Origin: an uncultured Roseateles sp.
GTDB taxonomy: Bacteria > Pseudomonadota > Gammaproteobacteria > Burkholderiales > Burkholderiaceae
Direction of reading: 5' to 3'
Assembly: GCA_946886855.1 (NCBI GenBank)
Contig: CAMPJJ010000025.1
Coordinates: 1 to 53,828, forward strand
DNA: 53,828 nucleotides
The notes under the pieces are model-generated. The model saw nothing but the letters and a program-made list of their open reading frames with translations, was not told where the DNA came from and ran no database searches. A program made the translations under genes and the position numbers. Shown here in pieces: positions 1-8,036 of the stretch (position 1 is the first letter of the stretch; each line of letters starts with the position of its first letter).

Positions 1-262
1 GCGACTGCCAGCCGTCGATCAGGTCCTGCGCCTGCGCGGCGCAGCGCTCGCCCTCCTCCGTCAGGCGCAGTCCGCGCGTGGAGCGCTCCACCAGCCGCGC
101 GCCCAGCAGCGATTCCAGCATCTGCACGCGCCGGCTGACGGTCGGCTGCGTGGTCGCGAGCTGCAGCGCGGCGGCGGAGAAGCTGCCGGCCTCCGCCACG
201 CGGAGAAAGGTCTGCAGCAGCGCGAGGCGGTCCTGGCCGCCGTCCCGGTTGGCGTCGTTCAT
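1..262 (-). CDS. LysR-family transcriptional regulator (N-terminal part)
   Basis: This is the first 87 or so residues of a DNA-binding regulator that runs off the left edge of the window. Residues 12-70 form the winged helix-turn-helix typical of LysR proteins: LLQTFLRVAEAGSFSAAA, then TQPTVSRRVQMLE, then the wing segment RSTRGLRLTEEG. The effector-binding half lies outside the window, so the ligand cannot be inferred. It is divergent from the MFS gene that starts at 427, and LysR proteins commonly control the neighbouring divergent gene. Control of that exporter is therefore a reasonable inference, not something shown here. The start is the ATG whose complement lies at 260-262. Confidence 0.9.
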   Translation of the reverse strand, partial: MNDANRDGGQDRLALLQTFLRVAEAGSFSAAALQLATTQPTVSRRVQMLESLLGARLVERSTRGLRLTEEGERCAAQAQDLIDGWQS

Positions 263-426
263 GGCTCGCTTTATACGCCCTGCCATACGCCGCGCGTATG
301 GGCGCTGTGCGAGCCGGACCCGTTCCCCGCAGGGCCCTGGATACGAAGAATGCGGGTCATTCGGTCTTCATCGACCCTCCGCCGCTTCTTCTTCACGCCA
401 TCTTGAATCATCCTTCGGGAGTTGCC

Positions 427-1641
427 ATGTCCAGCCTTCCCATGCCTTCAAACACCGCCGCCGTATCACGCGACCCCGCCACCCCGTCCGCACCGTTGAT
501 CGTGCTGCTGGCGGCGTCGGCAGGCCTTGGCGCAGCGTCGCTGTACTACAGCCAGCCGATCCTGGCGCCGCTCGCCGAGGACCTGCACGCCTCGACCGCA
601 GGCATCGGCGCGGTGCCGATGCTCACCCAGCTCGGCTACGCCGCCGGCATCCTGCTGCTGACGCCGCTGGGCGACCGCTTCGATCGCCGCAAGGTCATCC
701 TGACCAAGTTCGTGCTGCTGATCGCCACGCTGCTGCTGTGTGCGTTCGCGCCGGGCTTCGCCCCCTTCCTCCTGGCCAGTGCCGTGCTGGGCCTGACGGC
801 CACGCTGGCGCAGGACGTCGTGCCGATGGCCGCGACCCTCAGCCCCGTCGAGCATCGCGGTCGCATCGTCGGCCAGGTGATGACGGGACTGCTGCTCGGC
901 ATCCTGCTGTCGCGCGTCATGAGCGGCGTGATCGCGCAGGCGTTCGGCTGGCGCTGGGTCTACGGCCTGGCGGCGACGGCGCTGACGATCACGGGGCTGG
1001 CCAGCTGGCGCTGGCTGCCCTCCTCGCCGCCGGCGATGCGCACGACGTATGGCGCGCTGCTGCGCTCGCTGGGCGGTCTGTGGAAGACGCTGCCGACGCT
1101 GCGTCGCGCCGCGATCGCTCAGGCGCTGCTGGCGGTGGCCTTCAGCGCATTCTGGTCGACGCTGGCGGTGATGCTGCACGAGCGCTTCGGACTCGGCAGC
1201 GCGGTGTCCGGCGCGTTCGGCCTGGCCGGCGCTGCCGGCGCCTTGGCCGCGCCACTGGCAGGCCGTTTCGCCGACAAGCGCGGCCCCGGCGTGGTGACGA
1301 AGCTCGGATCGCTGCTGGTGGCGCTGTCCTTCGCGGTGATGTCCGTGACGGCCTGGCTGGACCGCGGCGCGGCGATCGTCGTGCTGGTGGTGCTCGCGAT
1401 CGTCTTCGACTTCGGCGTGCAGGCCGCGTTGGTCGCGCACCAGACGATCGTCTACAGCCTCGATCCGGCCGCGCGCAGCCGCCTCAACGCGCTGCTGTTC
1501 ACGGGGATGTTCATCGGCATGGCCACCGGCGCGGCGCTGGGCAGCGTGCTGCTGACCCACTGGGGCTGGGTCGGCGTGACCGGGCTGGCGACGGTGGCGA
1601 GCGCTGGCGCATTGCTGGTGCGGCTCACTGCCGACGAATGA
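427..1641 (+). CDS. MFS transporter (putative efflux permease)
   Basis: This is a 404-residue integral membrane protein of the major facilitator superfamily. Hydrophobic segments run through the whole length, consistent with about 12 helices, and the cytoplasmic loop between helices 2 and 3 carries the MFS motif A signature (GDRFDRRKV, about residues 80-88). Length and motif fit the drug-H+ antiporter type of exporter, but the substrate is unknown. The start at 427 was chosen because a GGGAG ribosome-binding site precedes it by a few bases; a longer reading back to 298 has no such support. The divergent LysR gene at the window edge is a candidate regulator. Confidence 0.85.
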   Translation: MSSLPMPSNTAAVSRDPATPSAPLIVLLAASAGLGAASLYYSQPILAPLAEDLHASTAGIGAVPMLTQLGYAAGILLLTPLGDRFDRRKVILTKFVLLIATLLLCAFAPGFAPFLLASAVLGLTATLAQDVVPMAATLSPVEHRGRIVGQVMTGLLLGILLSRVMSGVIAQAFGWRWVYGLAATALTITGLASWRWLPSSPPAMRTTYGALLRSLGGLWKTLPTLRRAAIAQALLAVAFSAFWSTLAVMLHERFGLGSAVSGAFGLAGAAGALAAPLAGRFADKRGPGVVTKLGSLLVALSFAVMSVTAWLDRGAAIVVLVVLAIVFDFGVQAALVAHQTIVYSLDPAARSRLNALLFTGMFIGMATGAALGSVLLTHWGWVGVTGLATVASAGALLVRLTADE

Positions 1642-1674
1642 CGGCATGAGCCAAGGCGCGGGCGACAGGACAGC

Positions 1675-2013
1675 TCAGTCGCCGCGCCCCAGGAAGGCGC
1701 GGATCGCCGTGATCCGGCCTTCCGCGTCGAAGTCCAGCACATCGACGACGAACAGCTCGAGGTGCCCATCGACAAGGATGCGCAATTCGCCGGCCACCGA
1801 GTTCGCGTTCTCCAACACTCGAAGCACCTCGATGTGGATCGAGCCGGCCGACTCGAAGTTCTTGCGCGTCGCCGCGATCGCGGCATCGCGCCCCTTCACC
1901 GAGAGATTCCAATCGCGCATCGTGATGCCCTCCGAGAACATCGCGGCAATGCCGTCGAGGTCCTTGGCGGCGTAGCGGTGGAGGTAGTCGAGGAACGAGG
2001 CTTGGCGGCTCAT
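1675..2013 (-). CDS. SnoaL/NTF2-like family protein
   Basis: This is a 112-residue protein with the pattern of the NTF2-like superfamily, which includes SnoaL polyketide cyclases, ketosteroid isomerases and many proteins without a known reaction. The first helix (SFLDYLHRYAAKDLDGIAAM) leads into the 'ageing' motif FSEGITMRDW, followed by four curved strands ending RITAIRAFLG. No catalytic assignment is possible from sequence. The start at 2013 gives the usual family N-terminus; an upstream methionine at 2106 would add residues unlike the family. It ends 33 bases from the convergent MFS gene and follows the glycolipid-binding-like gene on the same strand. Confidence 0.7.
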   Translation of the reverse strand: MSRQASFLDYLHRYAAKDLDGIAAMFSEGITMRDWNLSVKGRDAAIAATRKNFESAGSIHIEVLRVLENANSVAGELRILVDGHLELFVVDVLDFDAEGRITAIRAFLGRGD

Positions 2014-2062
2014 GCTGTGAAGCTCAATGTCGGCAGGGTCGCGCAGTATCGCGACCTCCCCC

Positions 2063-2641
2063 TCAGTCCCGATGACGTTTGAAAAGGCCCGGGTAGTCAA
2101 GCACAAGCAGATCCTCGTCCACCGGCAAGTCTGCGATAAAGCCTGAGCCGTCGAGTGATTCGAACCGATAGAGCCGGTCGTCGAGCCGCGTATAGGCCTG
2201 CGCCCGCGCGCGCACGGTCAGCGTGGTGCCGTCGACCCAGGCCATGCGGAACTCGCGCCGCTCGCCGATGGCCAGTGGCACGCGTCGTATCGGAAAGCTG
2301 TTGGTGAAGGGCGAGGGCCAGATGTCGATGTCCACGCATCCGTCGAGATCGGCGAGAGCCCGCCCCTCGCCGTCCTGCCAACGGCCGTCGCCATCGGTCT
2401 TCAGCTGTATCGCGCAAAGCGGGACGCTGTCGCCATCGATGAGCGATAACGCCGCTTCGCGCAATCGCCAACGCTCATCCCAGTCGAGCCGATAGGCGAG
2501 TCGGAACGGTCCGCCTTCTTCGTCGATGGCGATCACGATGCCGTCCGCATGACCATCAGAAAGCCGCAGATGCTCGATGCCCACGCCGGTTTGCGCGGCA
2601 TTCCACAGGGGGATCCAGCAGAGGGTGCGAGGTAGATGCAT
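2063..2641 (-). CDS. Putative glycolipid-binding family protein
   Basis: This is a 192-residue protein that matches, from memory, the family named 'putative glycolipid-binding' (PF06475). The diagnostic features are the N-terminal segment around a central YRLDWDERWR (about residues 50-59), the central IWPSPFTNSFPIRR stretch (about residues 107-120) and a C-terminal Y-R-F-E-S region. There is no signal peptide or membrane segment, so it is probably cytoplasmic. The biochemical role of the family is not established and the name rests on a distant structural resemblance. It lies upstream of the SnoaL-like gene with a gap of 49 bases, so the two may be co-transcribed. Confidence 0.75.
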   Translation of the reverse strand: MHLPRTLCWIPLWNAAQTGVGIEHLRLSDGHADGIVIAIDEEGGPFRLAYRLDWDERWRLREAALSLIDGDSVPLCAIQLKTDGDGRWQDGEGRALADLDGCVDIDIWPSPFTNSFPIRRVPLAIGERREFRMAWVDGTTLTVRARAQAYTRLDDRLYRFESLDGSGFIADLPVDEDLLVLDYPGLFKRHRD

Positions 2642-2691
2642 GACGGACTCCTTGTTTGCGAAGGGGCAATCGACATGCGACCGGTCAGCAA

Positions 2692-3096
2692 TCAGACGTC
2701 CGGCGCCGGCGCCTCATGGCACACCACGCACAGCTTGTTCCCGTCCGGATCGCGGAAGTAGGCGCCGTAATAGTGCTCGTGATAGTTGGGCCGCAGACCA
2801 GGCGGGCCTTCGCAAGTGCCGCCGTGCGCGAGGGCCGCGGCATGCGCTGCGTCGACCATCGCGCGCGTGTCGGCCATGAACGCCGTCATGTGCCCGTTGC
2901 CGGCGGCGGGCGCCAGTGCGTCGAAGGGCCGGCCGATGAGGAACAGGGGACGCGGTCCGGGCACCGACTGCCATCCCGCCCACGGTCGGCTGTCATCGCG
3001 GAAGCGCTGCGGCAGGTTCAGCACCGCCATCAGCGGCGCGTAGAAACCGATGGCGCGCTCGAAGTCGGCGACGCCGACGAACACGTGCGAGAACAT
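2692..3096 (-). CDS. VOC-superfamily (glyoxalase-like) protein
   Basis: This is a 134-residue protein with two beta-alpha-beta-beta-beta units of the vicinal-oxygen-chelate fold. The N-terminus FSHVFVGVADFERAIGFY contains the first likely metal histidine, NGHMTAF in the middle the second, and YFRDPDGNKLCVVCH closes the fold. The position where many glyoxalases carry a glutamate (DPDGNKxE) holds cysteine here, so the classical H-E-H-E metal site is incomplete and glyoxalase I activity should not be assumed. Only 13 bases separate it from the downstream LysE-type gene, so the two genes are close but their order of transcription is LysE first. Confidence 0.8.
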   Translation of the reverse strand: MFSHVFVGVADFERAIGFYAPLMAVLNLPQRFRDDSRPWAGWQSVPGPRPLFLIGRPFDALAPAAGNGHMTAFMADTRAMVDAAHAAALAHGGTCEGPPGLRPNYHEHYYGAYFRDPDGNKLCVVCHEAPAPDV

Positions 3097-3109
3097 GATC
3101 GCGCCGCGC

Positions 3110-3754
3110 TCACTGCGTCCGACCGCGCCAGCCGATCAGGCTGACGCCCAGCGCGACGAAGCACGCGCCGAAGGTCCGGTTCATCAGCTTCACCCGCGTC
3201 GGCGAGGCCAGCCCGCGGCGCAGCGCCCGCGCGAGCAGCACGTAGAACGCATGCGCCAGCACGGCGCAGCTGGAGAAGGTCACCGTCAGCACAACGAAGT
3301 CGCGGAGCGCCGACTCCGGGTGGTTCATGAACTGCGGGAACAGCGCGGTGAAGAAGAGGATCGCCTTCGGATTGGTCAGCGCGACCATGATGCCGCGCAG
3401 GAACAGCGCGCGGCGCGACAGGCCGGCGACCTCCGCCGCGGCGGCGTCGCCGTTGGCCATCGACATCCGCGCGCCCTGGCGCCATTGCTTGACGCCCAGC
3501 CAGACCAGGTAGCAGGCGCCCATCAGCTTCACCACCAGGAAGGCCTGGGCCGAGGTGCTCAGCAGCACGCCCAGGCCCGCCGTCGTGGCGGCGGACACGG
3601 CCAGCAGGCCGATCGCGTTGCCCAGCGAGCCGACCATCGCCCGCCGCGGCCCGACGCTGAGCGAATTCGAGATCGCCATCAGCACCGCCGGCCCCGGCGT
3701 GAACGTGACGAACAGCGCCACACTGACAAAGCCCAACCAGCTGGTCACATCCAC
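3110..3754 (-). CDS. LysE/RhtB-family amino-acid exporter
   Basis: This is a 214-residue membrane protein of the LysE translocator family, which exports amino acids or related metabolites. The N-terminal family signature TFTPGPAVLMAISNS lies at about residues 15-29, and the NPKAILFF motif is in the middle; six hydrophobic segments are visible and the length is normal for the family. I chose a GTG start at 3754 because GGGAG precedes it at suitable spacing; a second GTG two codons later is an alternative, and no ATG is positioned to give the conserved N-terminus. Its substrate is unknown. It is divergent from the VOC gene at 3854. Confidence 0.82.
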   Translation of the reverse strand: MDVTSWLGFVSVALFVTFTPGPAVLMAISNSLSVGPRRAMVGSLGNAIGLLAVSAATTAGLGVLLSTSAQAFLVVKLMGACYLVWLGVKQWRQGARMSMANGDAAAAEVAGLSRRALFLRGIMVALTNPKAILFFTALFPQFMNHPESALRDFVVLTVTFSSCAVLAHAFYVLLARALRRGLASPTRVKLMNRTFGACFVALGVSLIGWRGRTQ

Positions 3755-3853
3755 ACCGATCTCCCAAGCGCACGACACAGAGGATGCCGATGTTAGCGGC
3801 GCGGGCTTCGGGGCTAGGATCGTCCGATCGATCACCCCTGCCCGGGAGTCCCC

Positions 3854-4267
3854 ATGCGATCCGTGTTCCACCTGGCCTATCACGTGCGAGACCTGGACGA
3901 TGCCCGCGCCTTCTACGGCGGCGTGCTCGGCTGCGAGGAAGGCCGCAGCACCGACACCTGGGTCGACTTCGACTTCTTCGGCCACCAGATCTCGCTGCAT
4001 CTCGGCGAGCCGTTCAAGACCGGCAATACCGGGAAGGTCGGCGACCACCTGGTGCCCATGCCGCACCTCGGCGTGATCCTGGCGATGCCGGACTGGCGCG
4101 CGCTCGCCGACCGGCTGGAGACGCGCGGCGTCGAGTTCGTGCTCAAGCCCAGCATCCGCTTCGCCGGACAGCCGGGCGAGCAGGCCACGATGTTCTTCCT
4201 CGACCCGTCGGGCAATCCGATCGAGGTCAAGGGCTTCGCGTCCACGGACGGGATCTTCGCGACTTGA
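3854..4267 (+). CDS. VOC-superfamily protein, intact metal-site pattern
   Basis: This is a 137-residue vicinal-oxygen-chelate protein. The fold is clear from FHLAYHVRDLDDARAFYGGVLG at the N-terminus and FFLDPSGNPIEVKGF at the C-terminus. Unlike the VOC protein at 2692, this one keeps the expected ligands: an early histidine (HLAYH), a central histidine (MPHLGVIL) and the late glutamate in NPIEVKGF. It could be a dioxygenase, a glyoxalase or a resistance-type enzyme; the sequence does not decide. A GGGAG ribosome-binding site sits before the ATG. It is followed after 10 bases by the TlpA-type gene, so the two probably form one transcript. Confidence 0.82.
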   Translation: MRSVFHLAYHVRDLDDARAFYGGVLGCEEGRSTDTWVDFDFFGHQISLHLGEPFKTGNTGKVGDHLVPMPHLGVILAMPDWRALADRLETRGVEFVLKPSIRFAGQPGEQATMFFLDPSGNPIEVKGFASTDGIFAT

Positions 4268-4277
4268 TGCGCCCGCG

Positions 4278-5081
4278 ATGAACGAGGCGGTCGCCATCGG
4301 GCCCCTGGTGCTGCCCTGGGCCTTCCTCCACCTGTGCGTGGCGGTCGCAGCGTCGATGGCGGTGTCCGCCTTCCTCAAGCGCAGGCGCCAGCAGGATGCC
4401 GGACCGCTGTTGTGGCGCAGCCTGTGGGTCGCCGTCGCGTTCGCGCGGCTGGGCTTCCTCTACGAGTACAAGGAGCTCTACGCGGAGCACCCGCTGAGCA
4501 TCCTCAACCTGCGCGACGGTGGCTGGTCCCCCGAGGTCGGCATCATCGCGATGTGGATGTATGCGACCTTCAAACTGCGGAGCCTGCCGGCGATGCGGCT
4601 CGCGGCGTCCGTGCCGCTGGCGGTGGGCACCGCGATGGTGATTGCGGGGCAGATCCAGCTCGTCATGCGCCCAGCGACCGAACCGATGCCGGCCCTGCGC
4701 TTCGAGCAGTTGAACGGTGAACCCATCGATCTCGCCGCACTGCGCGGGAAGCCCGTGGTGATCAACCTCTGGGCGACCTGGTGTGGACCGTGCGTCCGCG
4801 AGATGCCGATGCTTGCGCAGGCGCAGCGCGACCGGCCGGACGTGCGCTTCGTCTTCGTCAACCAGGGCGAGGACGCCGCCCACGTGGCGAAGTGGTTGGG
4901 CCAACAGCGTCTGGACATGAGCAACGTCGCCATCGACGAGCGGCGCGAGGCGAGCGCGGTGTTCAAACAGGCGGGCTATCCCACCACGCTGCTCTTCGAT
5001 GCCTCGGGGAAACTCGTCGGCAAGCGCACCGGCGAGCTGTCGAAGCCGGCCTTGGAAGCGATGTTGTCGCGGCTACGCTGA
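4278..5081 (+). CDS. Membrane-anchored TlpA-type thioredoxin with N-terminal polytopic domain
   Basis: This is a 267-residue protein in two parts. Residues 1-130 contain four hydrophobic helices and resemble the truncated prolipoprotein-diacylglyceryl-transferase-like module sometimes fused to TlpA proteins. Residues 135-267 form a thioredoxin fold with the redox motif WCGPC (cysteines 169 and 172) and a cis-proline loop in AGYPTTLLF. The expected role is thiol-disulfide exchange outside the cytoplasm, for example in cytochrome c maturation or oxidative defence, anchored by the N-terminal domain. The last codons overlap the convergent GNAT gene by nine bases. The partner protein is not visible nearby. 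Confidence 0.85.
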   Translation: MNEAVAIGPLVLPWAFLHLCVAVAASMAVSAFLKRRRQQDAGPLLWRSLWVAVAFARLGFLYEYKELYAEHPLSILNLRDGGWSPEVGIIAMWMYATFKLRSLPAMRLAASVPLAVGTAMVIAGQIQLVMRPATEPMPALRFEQLNGEPIDLAALRGKPVVINLWATWCGPCVREMPMLAQAQRDRPDVRFVFVNQGEDAAHVAKWLGQQRLDMSNVAIDERREASAVFKQAGYPTTLLFDASGKLVGKRTGELSKPALEAMLSRLR

Positions 5082-5606
5082 AGTCAGCGGTCTCACGAAC
5101 AACCAATCGGATCCATCGATCTCGAAGACCCGAGAGAGGTCGGCATCGGCATCGGCGAATTCGAGCCGCACGAGCAATGCGATAGAGCGAGCATTCGCTG
5201 CGTCCACCGAGGCCAGCAAGCGCGGGACGTCGTGAGCGCGACGGAGGTAGTCGACCATAGCCGTCACCGCGCGCGTCGCGTGCCCCTGCCCTCGTCCTTC
5301 GGCCGTCAGGACATACGCGATCCAGCAGATTTCGGGTGACTCGACCGTCGCCTGGACGTAGCCGATCAAGCGCCCGTCGTCGCGCCGGATCATCCAGTTG
5401 AACCACTGCTCGTCGACTTCCGGGGACTCCCCCTTCGCACGACGCTCATAAGCGCTGCGCAGCCATTCGAGCGTGGGTGGCTCGTCCTCATCGAGGAACG
5501 CGTAGATCGACGGATCGGCGAGCACCGCATGCATCTCTCCGGCATGCTCGACGGCAACGGGTTCGAGGCGCAGCGGTGGCGCGTCCAGTGGTGGAAAGGC
5601 AGGCAT
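5073..5606 (-). CDS. GNAT-family N-acetyltransferase
   Basis: This is a 177-residue acetyltransferase of the GNAT superfamily, closest in style to the RimJ/RimL group. The N-terminus LRLEPVAVEHAGEMHAVLAD and the acetyl-CoA loop region EGRGQGHATRAVTAMVDYL (about residues 105-123) are typical; SVDAANARSIALLVRLEF follows as usual. The substrate is unknown. I placed the start at 5606; a methionine at 5666 would add 20 residues overlapping the promoter space of the divergent gene. It is divergent from another GNAT of the same length at 5669, with 62 bases between the starts, and its 3' end overlaps tlpA by nine bases. Confidence 0.82.
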   Translation of the reverse strand: MPAFPPLDAPPLRLEPVAVEHAGEMHAVLADPSIYAFLDEDEPPTLEWLRSAYERRAKGESPEVDEQWFNWMIRRDDGRLIGYVQATVESPEICWIAYVLTAEGRGQGHATRAVTAMVDYLRRAHDVPRLLASVDAANARSIALLVRLEFADADADLSRVFEIDGSDWLFVRPLTSA

Positions 5607-5668
5607 GACACGAGTGTCTCCGAATCGTGGACCGCCTAACATGGCGAATCGCTCCTCGCCGTTCATCC

Positions 5669-6202
5669 ATGTTGCTGCGCCCGATCTCCCTCGCCGACAC
5701 CGTCGCCATCGACCTCGTCGCCGAGCGCATGCGTGCGACCTTGATCGAAGTCGAAGGCGAGGACGCCGGTGGCGCGATGTATTCGATGGACTGGCTGCGC
5801 GACCGCGTGCGGTGGCATCTGGACGGCCGCGCCGCCGAGGTCGTCGTCGCCGAGGACGCGAACGGCAACATCGTCGGCCACACGATCTATCGGGTCGAAT
5901 CCAATGCCAAGACCGATACGCCGTCCGACGCGTCCGCCACCGCGCCCTTCGGCTTGATCTCGACGACCTACGTCTTGCCTGAGGCTCGCCGGCTTGGCGT
6001 CGCGCAACGGCTGCTCACGCATGCGGAAGCCTGGTTCCGCGAGCGCCGCGTGCCGCTCTCGTGCACGTGGACCTCCGAGACGAACACGCCGTTGATCGCG
6101 CTGTATGCCCGCAACGGCTACGTCGAAGCCGAACGCGGTCCCAATGAGCTGACGCAGACGATGATGGTCAGGCTCGCCAGAGCCCTGTCACCGCGGCGCT
6201 GA
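5669..6202 (+). CDS. GNAT-family N-acetyltransferase
   Basis: This is a 177-residue GNAT protein. The acetyl-CoA pyrophosphate loop is ARRLGVAQRLLTHAEAWF (about residues 108-125), and the C-terminal segment NTPLIALYARNGYVEAERG is the family's usual last strand-helix unit. The N-terminal MLLRPISLADTVAIDLVA fits a GNAT start, which decides between this ATG and an upstream one at 5627. It is not obviously a recent duplicate of its divergent neighbour, since only the fold-level motifs agree. The shared 62-base spacer must hold both promoters. The substrate is unknown. Confidence 0.8.
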   Translation: MLLRPISLADTVAIDLVAERMRATLIEVEGEDAGGAMYSMDWLRDRVRWHLDGRAAEVVVAEDANGNIVGHTIYRVESNAKTDTPSDASATAPFGLISTTYVLPEARRLGVAQRLLTHAEAWFRERRVPLSCTWTSETNTPLIALYARNGYVEAERGPNELTQTMMVRLARALSPRR

Positions 6203-6267
6203 CGCCCAAGCACATCCTGGCACAGGCGGCGCGCGGCGGCGGGCACGCACCTTGCCGCCCTGTCGGC

Positions 6268-6912
6268 ATGAGCACCACCGCCCCCACCCGCACCGTCCAC
6301 CTCTACCTCTTCGAGGGCTTCGCCGACTGGGAGGCCGCGTACGCGGTCGCGGGCATCAACACGCCCGAATTCCAGAAGACGCCCGGCGACTGGCAGGTGA
6401 AGACCGTCGCCGCCGCCGGCGCGAACCTGACGCGATCGATGGGCGGGCTGTCGGTGATGCCCGACCTCCGCCTGTCGACGCTGTTCCCCGACGACAGCGA
6501 ACTGCTGATCCTCCCCGGCGGCGCCGGCTGGGACAAGGGCGAGCACCTGGAAGCGGCGAAGAAGGCCAAGGAGTTCCTGGACGCCGGCAAGCGCGTCGCC
6601 GCGATCTGCGGCGCGACGGCGGGCCTCGCGCGGCTCGGCGTGCTGGACGATCGGCAGCACACCAGCAACGCGCTGTCCTATCTGAAAGGCGTCGACGAGT
6701 ACGCCGGCAGCGACCGCTATGTCGACGAGCCCGTGGTGATGGACCGCGGGCTGCTCACCGCGGGCGGCATGTCCGCGCTGGACTTCGCCCGCGCGATCTT
6801 CGAGACGCTCGGGATCTACGAACCCGCGACCCTCGAAGCCTGGTACCAGCTCAACAAGACCGGCAAGTCGGCCTACTTCGCGAAGATGGCGCAGGGCGCG
6901 GGCGGACGCTGA
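6268..6912 (+). CDS. DJ-1/PfpI-family glutamine amidotransferase-like protein
   Basis: This is a 214-residue protein of the class I glutamine-amidotransferase-like fold. The nucleophile elbow AAICGATAGLARLG places the reactive cysteine at about residue 114, and LLILPGGAGWDKGE (about 79-92) is the conserved loop before it. The family includes proteases, glyoxalase III, deglycases and stress proteins, so a precise reaction cannot be named; the short-type architecture resembles YdeA-like members. No clear ribosome-binding site precedes the ATG at 6268. It stands alone between a GNAT gene and the convergent DUF4240 gene. Confidence 0.82.
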   Translation: MSTTAPTRTVHLYLFEGFADWEAAYAVAGINTPEFQKTPGDWQVKTVAAAGANLTRSMGGLSVMPDLRLSTLFPDDSELLILPGGAGWDKGEHLEAAKKAKEFLDAGKRVAAICGATAGLARLGVLDDRQHTSNALSYLKGVDEYAGSDRYVDEPVVMDRGLLTAGGMSALDFARAIFETLGIYEPATLEAWYQLNKTGKSAYFAKMAQGAGGR

Positions 6913-6951
6913 CGGCCCATACGGTCGGGCGCTCGGGCGCCTGAACGTCGT

Positions 6952-7458
6952 TCAGTCGTAGCCGTAGCGTTCGGCCAATCGAGGGAACATGCCGGGAAGC
7001 TCGCGCTCTTCCCACTCTGGGCCTGCCGGCGCTCCGAGTTCGACGGCCTCGAAGTCCCGATAGATCTCGCCGCCACCCAGCTTCTCGTACGCATAGACCG
7101 CGGCGTAGCCGAAGAGTTCGAGTTCGAGGTTGGGATCGTCATGATCCGGCTCGTTGGCCAGCGAGTCGGGGTCGGCCAGCGCCGACTCGAAGCGCTCGCG
7201 TCCTTCGGAGATCAGCCAGTCGCGGAAGTAGTGGAAGCCGTCATCCGAGCAGCCGCCCATCATCACGTACGCGGCGCCCCAGAGGCTCCATCGGTTGGCC
7301 TTCACGAGCTGGGCTTCGTAGCAGCGCTGGAAGCCCTGGACCTCTTCCAGCGGTCGTTGCATGAGCAATGCCTCCAGCGCGGCCGGCCGCTCGTTGCTGT
7401 CGTCGCCGCCGGTCTGCTTCGCCGCCTCCACCAGTTCCCAGAACACCTGTTCGTCCAT
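6952..7458 (-). CDS. DUF4240 family protein
   Basis: This is a 168-residue acidic cytoplasmic protein recognised as DUF4240 by its order of motifs: the N-terminal MDEQVFWELVEAAKQ, then LWGAAYVMMGGCSDDGFHYF in the middle and FRDWLISEGRERFESAL just after. The family has no known function; members are often single genes in Actinobacteria and Proteobacteria. The start at 7458 matches the family N-terminus; an upstream reading to 7620 would pass through low-complexity repeat DNA. It converges with the DJ-1-like gene, with 39 bases between stop codons, and lies downstream of the LprI-like gene on the same strand. Confidence 0.78.
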   Translation of the reverse strand: MDEQVFWELVEAAKQTGGDDSNERPAALEALLMQRPLEEVQGFQRCYEAQLVKANRWSLWGAAYVMMGGCSDDGFHYFRDWLISEGRERFESALADPDSLANEPDHDDPNLELELFGYAAVYAYEKLGGGEIYRDFEAVELGAPAGPEWEERELPGMFPRLAERYGYD

Positions 7459-7580
7459 CGCTGTCGCTCCCGATTCTTGGACCTCGGTCCGCGGTCTCGA
7501 TCCTTCTGATCGAGTCGTCGCCGGAGGGGTCGGATGCCAGTCTAGCGGCCGTTGCTGACCGCCGCGGCGGTCGACAACAG

Positions 7581-7606
7581 TCGGCACCCGTCGGCACCCG
7601 TCGGCA
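7581..7606. repeat. Short tandem repeat, 10-base unit
   Basis: The unit cggcacccgt is present twice in direct succession and a third, partial copy (cggcac) follows. It lies in the 158-base spacer between the DUF4240 and LprI-like genes. It is too short for CRISPR or an iteron array; slipped-strand duplication is the simplest explanation. Confidence 0.8.
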
Positions 7607-7616
7607 CTGCGGCGGG

Positions 7617-8036
7617 TCAAGGCTGCGTCTTGAACGCCTCAAGCTGCTTGATACGCACCTGCGCGTGATCGCGCATGCAGCCGAGGTATTGCAGGTTGCG
7701 GATCGAGCCTTCGGACCACAGGTCGAGCACGGCCTTGCAATCGGCTTCGCGGAACTTGACCCACAGCCGCTGCGCGGCGACGAGGCTGTCCTTCGGCTTT
7801 GCCGGCTTGGCGCCGCCGACCTTGGCCGGCGTCTCCGCCAGCACGCGGCGATAGGCGTCGTTGAGCTGCTTCTCGACCTGCTGCTGTTCCTGCGCGGCGC
7901 AGTCGTTCATGTCGACGGTGCTCACGGCATTCGCGCAGTCCAGTGCGTGCGCGGACGTGGCGGCGGACATCACCAGCGCCGCTAAGCCCAGTCGTCCCAC
8001 GATCGTGCGGACGAGGTGGAAACCATTGCTCTTCAT
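7617..8036 (-). CDS. LprI/DUF1311-like periplasmic protein
   Basis: This is a 139-residue secreted protein. A signal peptide is clear: a basic start (MKSNGFHLVRTIVGR), a hydrophobic core (LGLAALVMSAATSA) and a likely cleavage after AHA near residue 31. The mature part has the LprI/DUF1311 (PF07007) pattern: DCANAVSTVDMNDCAAQE, then the long helix QLNDAYRRVL, then LVAAQRLWVKFREADC and a final cysteine in YLGCM. Members bind or inhibit lysozyme in some bacteria, but for most the role is unknown. The ATG overlaps the upstream DUF7684-like stop by four bases and an AAGGAG sits just before it, so the two are translationally coupled. Confidence 0.83.
   Translation of the reverse strand: MKSNGFHLVRTIVGRLGLAALVMSAATSAHALDCANAVSTVDMNDCAAQEQQQVEKQLNDAYRRVLAETPAKVGGAKPAKPKDSLVAAQRLWVKFREADCKAVLDLWSEGSIRNLQYLGCMRDHAQVRIKQLEAFKTQP

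Noticed and set aside
78..1649. A 523-codon plus-strand frame crossing the LysR fragment and the MFS gene.
   Set aside because: It is out of frame with the clear MFS protein and antisense to the LysR gene; composition is arginine-rich shadow sequence.
5073..6202. The divergent GNAT pair as a toxin-antitoxin system.
   Set aside because: Acetyltransferase toxins (TacT/AtaT type) are shorter and are preceded by a ribbon-helix-helix antitoxin gene; none is present, and the two genes point away from each other.
7581..7606. CRISPR or iteron array.
   Set aside because: Units are 10 bases, directly adjacent without spacers, and there are fewer than three full copies. No cas or rep gene is near.
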